Shown here: piece after piece, positions 58,839-64,000 of the stretch
Numbering within the stretch: the stretch's first letter is position 1
Layout of the letters: each line of letters begins with the position of its first letter
Assembly (NCBI GenBank): GCA_007713455.1
Contig: VMRT01000010.1
Location: 248,001 to 312,000, forward strand
Direction: 5' to 3'
DNA from: Pseudomonas sp.
Lineage (GTDB): Bacteria; Pseudomonadota; Gammaproteobacteria; Pseudomonadales; Pseudomonadaceae
Length of the DNA: 64,000 nt
Made by a program: the position numbers and the translations under genes
The notes under the pieces: generated by a model
Seen by the model: the letters and a program-made list of their open reading frames with translations, nothing else
The model's database searches: none
Told to the model about the DNA's origin: nothing

Positions 58839-59777
58839 ATGTCTCGCGAAATTCGCATCGCTACCCGCAAGAGTGCCCTGGCCCTGTGGCAGGCCGAATA
58901 CGTCAAGGCGCGCCTGGAGGCGTCGCACCCAGGGCTGAAGGTCAGCCTGGTGCCGATGGTCAGCCGCGGCGACAAGCTGCTTGACGCGCCGCTGGCGAAG
59001 ATCGGCGGCAAGGGCCTGTTCGTCAAGGAGCTGGAAACGGCGCTGATGGAGAACGAGGCGGACATCGCCGTGCACTCCATGAAGGACGTGCCGATGGAGT
59101 TTCCCGAGGGGCTGGGCCTGTACTGCATCTGCGAGCGCGAAGACCCACGCGATGCCTTCGTCTCCAATCATTTCGACGACCTCGATGCGCTGCCGCCCGG
59201 CAGTGTGGTCGGCACCTCGTCGCTGCGCCGTCAGGCCCAGCTGCTGGCGCGTCGGCCGGACCTGAAGATCCAGTTCCTGCGCGGCAACGTTAACACCCGA
59301 CTGGCCAAGCTCGATGCTGGCGAGTACGACGCCATCATTCTCGCTGCCGCCGGGCTGATCCGCCTTGGCTTCGGTGAACGCATCCGCTCCAGCATCAGCG
59401 TCGATGAGAGCCTGCCGGCCGGCGGTCAGGGTGCGGTCGGCATCGAATGCCGTACCACCGACAGCGAACTGCATGCGCTGCTGGAATGCCTGAACCACGC
59501 GCCGACCGCGACACGTGTCGTCGCCGAGCGCGCCTTGAACAAGCGCTTGAACGGCGGCTGCCAGGTGCCGATCGCCTGTTACGCGGTGCTCGAAGGCGAG
59601 CAGCTGTGGTTGCGCGGATTGGTCGGCCAGCCGGACGGCACCGTGCTGCTGCGCGCCGAGGGCCGTGCGCCCGCCGCAGATGCCGAGGCGCTGGGTGTCC
59701 AGGTTGCCGAAGCGCTGCTGGATCAGGGCGCGGAGCAGATTCTCCAGGCAGTCTACGGCGAGGCTGGTCACGCGTGA
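58839..59777 (+). CDS. hemC: Porphobilinogen deaminase (hydroxymethylbilane synthase)
   Basis: Polymerises four porphobilinogen units in heme synthesis. 312 residues. Cofactor-attachment Cys241 in [10 protein letters not shown]; substrate-binding Arg residues in SSLRRQAQL and [11 protein letters not shown] 58839. Followed by hemD with overlapping stop and start. Confidence 0.97.
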   Translation: MSREIRIATRKSALALWQAEYVKARLEASHPGLKVSLVPMVSRGDKLLDAPLAKIGGKGLFVKELETALMENEADIAVHSMKDVPMEFPEGLGLYCICEREDPRDAFVSNHFDDLDALPPGSVVGTSSLRRQAQLLARRPDLKIQFLRGNVNTRLAKLDAGEYDAIILAAAGLIRLGFGERIRSSISVDESLPAGGQGAVGIECRTTDSELHALLECLNHAPTATRVVAERALNKRLNGGCQVPIACYAVLEGEQLWLRGLVGQPDGTVLLRAEGRAPAADAEALGVQVAEALLDQGAEQILQAVYGEAGHA

Positions 59778-60544
59778 CCGGCTGGCGTCTGCTGCTGACC
59801 CGGCCGGCCGAGGAGTGCGGCGCGGTTGCGGCGGTATTGGCTGAAGCCGGGATTCACGGTGCCAGCCTGCCGCTGCTGGCGATCGAACCCCTGCCGGAAA
59901 CCGCCGAGCAGCGCGCGACGATTCTCGAGCTGGATCGCTACTGCGCGGTCATTGTGGTCAGCAAGCCGGCGGCCCGGCTGGGTATCGAGCTACTCGATCG
60001 CTATTGGCCGCAACCTCCGCTCGGCCCAGCCTGGTTCAGCGTCGGTGCCGCCACCGGCGCGATACTCGCCGACTACGGACTGGACGCCAGCTGGCCGGAG
60101 CGCGGCGACGACAGCGAGGCGCTGCTGGCGCTGCCGCGGCTCAGCGAGGCGTTGGCCCGACCCGATCCGAAGGTGCTGATCCTGCGTGGGGAGGGCGGCC
60201 GCGAGCTGCTCGCCGAGACATTGCGCGCGCGCGGGGTGCAGGTGGATATCCTCGAACTGTACCGGCGCTACCTGCCCGATTACCCCGCGGGAACACTCGC
60301 CGCCACGCTCCGCTCGGAACGGCTCAACGGCCTGGTGGTCAGCAGTGGGCAGGGTTTGCTGTCGCTGCGTGAGCTGGCGGCCGATACCTGGCCCGAAATG
60401 CTTGAGCTACCCTTGTTCGTACCCAGTCCGCGGGTGGCGGAGATGGCTCGGCAGCTGGGCGCCAAACGAATTGTGGATTGCCGCGGCGCCAGCGTCGCGG
60501 CCTTGCTGGCGGCGTTGCGGGAAACCGCGGTGACCGCCTCCTGA
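59774..60544 (+). CDS. hemD: Uroporphyrinogen-III synthase, GTG start
   Basis: 256 residues. It cyclises hydroxymethylbilane with inversion of ring D. The family is weakly conserved; the two-lobed fold shows [20 protein letters not shown] at the start, VSKPAARLG, and [18 protein letters not shown] near the end. GTG at 59774 overlaps the hemC stop (GTGA), so coupling is likely; no upstream ATG fits the domain boundaries. Confidence 0.93.
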   Translation: MTGWRLLLTRPAEECGAVAAVLAEAGIHGASLPLLAIEPLPETAEQRATILELDRYCAVIVVSKPAARLGIELLDRYWPQPPLGPAWFSVGAATGAILADYGLDASWPERGDDSEALLALPRLSEALARPDPKVLILRGEGGRELLAETLRARGVQVDILELYRRYLPDYPAGTLAATLRSERLNGLVVSSGQGLLSLRELAADTWPEMLELPLFVPSPRVAEMARQLGAKRIVDCRGASVAALLAALRETAVTAS

Positions 60545-60560
60545 AGCAAAGGATGGAAAC

Positions 60561-61754
60561 GTGAGCGAAGCAGACTCCAAGAAAGAACCGCTGCAACCCC
60601 CCGCCAGTGAGCCGACCCCCGCCGTCGATCCGGTCAAATCCGCCAAGCCTGCGCCATCCCGGCCGGCGTCCAGCGGTGGCGGGAAGTCTCTTGCGGCTCT
60701 GGCGCTGCTGGTCGGGCTGGGCGGTGTTGCGCTTGGCGGCTATGGCGTGTGGCAGCTGCAGCAGCTTGGCGCCGACGAGGATCGTCAGCTCGAAGCCCTG
60801 CAGAATGCCGATGAGAAGACTCGCCAGCTGGCCGAGCGTGAGCGTGAGCTGGCGGCACGTCTGGGCCGGCTGGAGCAGCTGCCTTCGGCTAGCGAGCTGG
60901 AGGAGCGGCGGCGCTTGCTGGCGACATTGCAGAGCGATCAACAGCGCCTTTCCGGGCGTGTCGAGCAGGTACTCGGTGCCAGTCGCGAAGAGTGGCGCCT
61001 GGCCGAGGCCGAACACCTGCTGCGCATGGCGATGCTGCAGCTCTCGGCCATGCAGGACGTGAACAGCGCTGAGATGCTGGTGCACGAAGCTGACCTGATT
61101 CTGCGGAAACAGGACGATCCCGGTGCCTACAGCACGCGGCAGAAGCTGCTGGAAGGGCTCGAAGCCCTGCGCAGCCTGCCGGAGCTCGATCGCACCGGGC
61201 TGTTTCTGCAGCTCGGCGCCTTGCGCGGGCAGACCGCTCAGCTCAGCGCGCTGGCACCGGAGTTCGTCAATGGCGAGGCGCAGTCGGAAAGCGCGCAGGA
61301 CAGCCGCTGGCAGCGCTGGCTGAACGAGCTGACGCGCTATGTGCGTGTGGAGTTCGATGCCAGCGGCGACGTCAAGCCGCTGCTCGCCGGACAGACCCTG
61401 GGGCAGGTGCGACTGGCCCTTTCGCTGGCCATCGAGCAGGCCCAGTGGGCGGTGCTCAATGGCAATGCCGAGGTCTACCGGCAGTCGCTGGAACAGGCCA
61501 GCTCTGTGCTCAAGGATCACTTCAGCGAAGACAATGGCCAGGCGAGTGGCCTGCGCAAACGTCTCGACGAGCTGTCGCGGCGCGAGGTGGAGGTGACCCT
61601 GCCTGATCTCGCGCCAGCATTGCAGGCGCTGCAGGGCTATGTGCAGAAGCGTGAGCGCGGCGATGAGGCGCAAGCGCCGGAATCGTCTGAATCCTCAGAT
61701 TCGCCGGCTCAGCCCGAGGCCGAGAATGAGGCGCAGGAGGCTCAGCGCACATGA
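60561..61754 (+). CDS. hemX: HemX family protein, GTG start
   Basis: 397 residues. A Pro-rich cytoplasmic N-terminus, one membrane anchor (SLAALALLVGLGGVALGGYGVW, about 43-64), then a long helical coiled-coil periplasmic domain. It is the uroporphyrin-III C-methyltransferase-like HemX of the hemCDXY operon, whose enzymatic activity is doubtful. GTG 60561 with AAAGGATGG upstream. Confidence 0.9.
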   Translation: MSEADSKKEPLQPPASEPTPAVDPVKSAKPAPSRPASSGGGKSLAALALLVGLGGVALGGYGVWQLQQLGADEDRQLEALQNADEKTRQLAERERELAARLGRLEQLPSASELEERRRLLATLQSDQQRLSGRVEQVLGASREEWRLAEAEHLLRMAMLQLSAMQDVNSAEMLVHEADLILRKQDDPGAYSTRQKLLEGLEALRSLPELDRTGLFLQLGALRGQTAQLSALAPEFVNGEAQSESAQDSRWQRWLNELTRYVRVEFDASGDVKPLLAGQTLGQVRLALSLAIEQAQWAVLNGNAEVYRQSLEQASSVLKDHFSEDNGQASGLRKRLDELSRREVEVTLPDLAPALQALQGYVQKRERGDEAQAPESSESSDSPAQPEAENEAQEAQRT

Positions 61755-62971
61755 AACGTCTGGCTCTTGTATTCATCCTTCTGCTGGCGATCGCGGGCTT
61801 TCTCGGCTGGGCAATCAGCCAGAGTGCCGGCTACGTGCTGATCACCTACGACCAGTTCCGTTACGAATCCAGCTTTTGGGTATTCCTCGCCCTGGTCGCC
61901 TGCCTCTGGCTGGTGGCCATGGTGGTGCACTGGTTGCTCGGGCTGCTGCAGGTCTCCGGGGCGCTGGTCAACCCCTGGTCGCGCCGGCACCGCGCTCGGC
62001 GGGTGGAGAAGGCTTCTCGCCGTGGGTTGCGCGAGCTTGCCGAGGGGCAGTGGGCGCCGGCGCTGGGGCATCTGCAGTTGGCGGCAGAAAAGGATCAGCA
62101 GCCGCTGGTGCATTACCTGGGTGCTGCGCGCGCAGCCAATGAGCTGGGTGAATATGCGCAGAGCGACGAGCTGCTGCAGAAGGCGCGCGAGCGCGAGCCC
62201 GAGGCGGCGCTGGCGATCGGCCTGACGCAGGCGCAGCTGCAGATCGCCCGCGGCCAGTATGTCGAGGCGCGCGCATCGCTTGGTGAACTGCAAAACGACC
62301 ATCCGCGTCACCCTTACGTTCTTACCTTGCTCCAGCAACTCTACGTGCAGCTGGAGGACTGGTCGGCGCTGTGCCGGTTGCTGCCGGAGCTGCGCAAGCA
62401 CCGCGTACTGCCACCGGCACGCCTGAACGAGTTGGAAGTGCTGGCCTGGACTGCCGCGGTGGAGCAGGCCGGTCAGCCCTCCGAGCTGCCTGCCGAGACC
62501 AGCCTCGAAGCGCTGAACCAGCGCTGGCAGACTGTGCCCAGCGCGCTGCGCAGCGAGCCGTTGGCGGTGCGTGCGTATGCGGATGGGCTCGCTCGTCTCG
62601 GCGCTCAGGCGAAGGCCGAAGAGGTGCTCTACACGGCGATCAAACGCCAGTTCGATGATCGCTTGGTCGAACGCTATGGAAGGGTGCAGGGTCGCGTTCC
62701 GGCGCGCCAGCTCGCACACGCCGAAGGCTGGCTCAAGGATCATCCACAGAACCCGGTGCTGCTGCTGGCGCTGGGGCGGATCAGCCTGCGCAACGAGCTG
62801 TGGGGCAAGGCGCGTGATTACCTGGAAGCGAGTCTGCGCTTCGATCATCGTCCGGAAACCTGTGCCGAGCTGGCGCGGCTGCTGGCTCAGCTGGGTGATA
62901 CCGAAAGCAGCAATCGGCTATTCCAGCAGGGCGTGGTTCTGCTCGATCGCAATCTCCCGGCCACCTTGTGA
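61751..62971 (+). CDS. hemY: HemY, TPR-containing inner-membrane protein
   Basis: 406 residues. Two membrane segments in the first 70 residues and a TPR region (about 90-395) on the cytoplasmic side: repeated helices such as LAEGQWAPALGHLQLAA and LGRISLRNELWGKARDYLEASL. It supports late heme synthesis, mechanism uncertain. ATG overlaps the hemX stop (ATGA). Confidence 0.92.
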   Translation: MKRLALVFILLLAIAGFLGWAISQSAGYVLITYDQFRYESSFWVFLALVACLWLVAMVVHWLLGLLQVSGALVNPWSRRHRARRVEKASRRGLRELAEGQWAPALGHLQLAAEKDQQPLVHYLGAARAANELGEYAQSDELLQKAREREPEAALAIGLTQAQLQIARGQYVEARASLGELQNDHPRHPYVLTLLQQLYVQLEDWSALCRLLPELRKHRVLPPARLNELEVLAWTAAVEQAGQPSELPAETSLEALNQRWQTVPSALRSEPLAVRAYADGLARLGAQAKAEEVLYTAIKRQFDDRLVERYGRVQGRVPARQLAHAEGWLKDHPQNPVLLLALGRISLRNELWGKARDYLEASLRFDHRPETCAELARLLAQLGDTESSNRLFQQGVVLLDRNLPATL

Positions 62972-63078
62972 TCGGTTAGTCAGGTCCGCCATGTGGCGGG
63001 CCTGACGCTGCCGCGCAGCTTGTAAGCCTGTCGACGTTTCCACTACCGTAGCGAACTTTTCCAGCTAGTGGAGCCATC

Positions 63079-63570
63079 ATGCGCCTGGCCAGCCCTCGTT
63101 CCCTGTTCGCTGTCGCCTCTCTGGGCAGCGCCTTGTTGATTGCCATCGCGCTCTACATGGAGCACGTGATGGGGCTTGCGCCTTGTCCACTGTGCATCGT
63201 TCAGCGTATCTGCGTCATCGGTTTCGGCCTGATCTGCCTGGCGGCGGCGATTCACGGGCCGGCGAAGACGGGGCGGCGTATCTACTCCGGTTTCGCCCTG
63301 CTCTTCGTGGCTGTCGGCGCGGCCACGGCGATTCGCCAGATCTGGTTGCAGAGCGTACCGGCCGATCAGCTGCCGACTTGCCTGCCGAGCCTCGAATACA
63401 TGATGGAGGCGTTGCCGTTTCAGGAGATCGCGCGGCTGGTGCTGCACGGTACCGCCGAGTGCGCCGAGGTGAGCTGGACCATGCTCGGCCTGAGCATCCC
63501 CGAGTGGAGCCTGCTGGGCTTCATCGGCATGGCCATCGTCTGTGTGTGGCAACTGCTGCGTCGCGACTGA
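63079..63570 (+). CDS. dsbB: Disulfide bond formation protein DsbB
   Basis: 163 residues with four membrane spans. Both catalytic pairs are present: C36 and C39 in APCPLC, and C101 and C128 in the second periplasmic loop. Reoxidises DsbA using ubiquinone. Same place as P. aeruginosa dsbH, between hemY and algQ. The 259 bases after it hold no gene and no clear terminator. Confidence 0.95.
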   Translation: MRLASPRSLFAVASLGSALLIAIALYMEHVMGLAPCPLCIVQRICVIGFGLICLAAAIHGPAKTGRRIYSGFALLFVAVGAATAIRQIWLQSVPADQLPTCLPSLEYMMEALPFQEIARLVLHGTAECAEVSWTMLGLSIPEWSLLGFIGMAIVCVWQLLRRD

Positions 63571-63829
63571 ACCGATCTTTACCTTCCCCCGGCGAACTCC
63601 CGTCACGCTTGTGCGGTCTTCTTCTCGACGTGCGGCATCCACCCGGTGCCGCTGCGCTCGCAAGATTCGTCGGCATTTTGCTTGATGCTTCGAGCAGCGC
63701 GGCATAGTCTGCTCGTGCGGTGACGGATTCTTGCCACTTGTCACCGTCACTCACCCAAAGGCCGATACCGAAAGACAAAAACGTCTCGGAATGGCGTAAA
63801 GCAACATCGATTAGGGAAGTGAGGTCATC
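63571..63829. other. Intergenic region before algQ
   Basis: No coding frame that resembles a protein family is seen; it must carry the algQ promoter. A minus-strand frame at 63521-63940 is a shadow of algQ and dsbB. GAGG precedes the algQ ATG. Confidence 0.5.
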
Positions 63830-64000
63830 ATGCTCGAGAGCTGTCGGAATGCCCAGGAACGCTGGGGTGGTGTACATCTGCTGATCGACCGTTGGTTGAA
63901 CGAGCGCCACGCGCTTATCAATGCGTACGACGGGCTGCATACCGAGCGAGACGATGCCGCCGCTCGCCAGGCCCTGCAGCGGTTTTGCGAATATCTGGTC
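63830..64000 (+). CDS. algQ: Anti-sigma-70 factor AlgQ (Rsd), N-terminal part (runs off the right edge)
   Basis: The first 57 codons of the frame starting MLESCRNAQERWGGVHLLID are present, which closely match the N-terminus of P. aeruginosa AlgQ and E. coli Rsd. It binds sigma-70 and reduces its use, affecting alginate and siderophore genes. GAGG lies six bases upstream. The gene is cut by the window end. Position after dsbB is as in P. aeruginosa. Confidence 0.92.
   Translation, partial: MLESCRNAQERWGGVHLLIDRWLNERHALINAYDGLHTERDDAAARQALQRFCEYLV

Noticed and set aside
63521..63940. 139-codon minus-strand frame at the right end
   Set aside because: It overlaps the start of algQ, which is clearly coding on the plus strand, and the end of dsbB.

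Overview
The window is GC-rich, densely coded chromosomal DNA of a Pseudomonas-type gammaproteobacterium. Gene content and order closely follow the Pseudomonas aeruginosa stretch from argB-algC-dut-coaBC to argH-algZ-algR-hemCD-hemXY-dsbB-algQ. The tandem ammonium transporter genes behind one glnK, a GH13 sugar cluster and an NnrS protein point to the Pseudomonas stutzeri (Stutzerimonas) group; this is an inference from gene content, not a database match.

Layout. 1-4787 (minus): coaBC-dut-algC-argB, coenzyme A, dUTP hydrolysis, alginate/LPS sugar phosphates and arginine; argB runs off the left edge. 4926-5600: radC. 5604-14037: a less conserved block with a predicted permease, a thioesterase, a two-domain 3-hydroxyacyl-CoA dehydrogenase, a chemoreceptor, an Mpo1-like membrane protein, a periplasmic unknown and a phospholipase D lipoprotein. 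14070-18458: amino-acid and polyamine catabolism (PuuB-type oxidase, DadR, DadA, RidA, PauR); the alanine racemase gene dadX usually found here is absent. 18620-20348: cytochrome c5, a cupin protein, xpt.

20485-30357 is an accessory metabolic block between xpt and rep, genes that are close neighbours in P. aeruginosa. It holds a minus-strand GH13/GH13/DUF1080 sugar operon, a divergent GAPDH paralogue translationally coupled to a cyclodeaminase-like protein, and an iron alcohol dehydrogenase-MmsA-IclR module preceded by two matching palindromes, followed by a hemolysin III family gene.

30454-42688: rep, a GGDEF-EAL protein, a choline transporter, yifB and ubiK, then glnK-amtB1-amtB2 behind a clear sigma-54 promoter with NtrC-like sites, then yjbQ and sutA. 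42760-47357: the lptM-lysA-dapF-DUF484-xerC-yigB operon, divergent from cyaY and rnk. 48620-54715: cyaA and small conserved proteins, nnrS and a GNAT gene. 54739-64000: a P-loop protein, argH, the algZ-algR two-component pair, hemC-hemD-hemX-hemY, dsbB and the first 57 codons of algQ.

No rRNA, tRNA, CRISPR array, insertion sequence, prophage or obvious defence system was seen. The least ordinary parts are the 20.5-30.4 kb metabolic block and the glnK control region.
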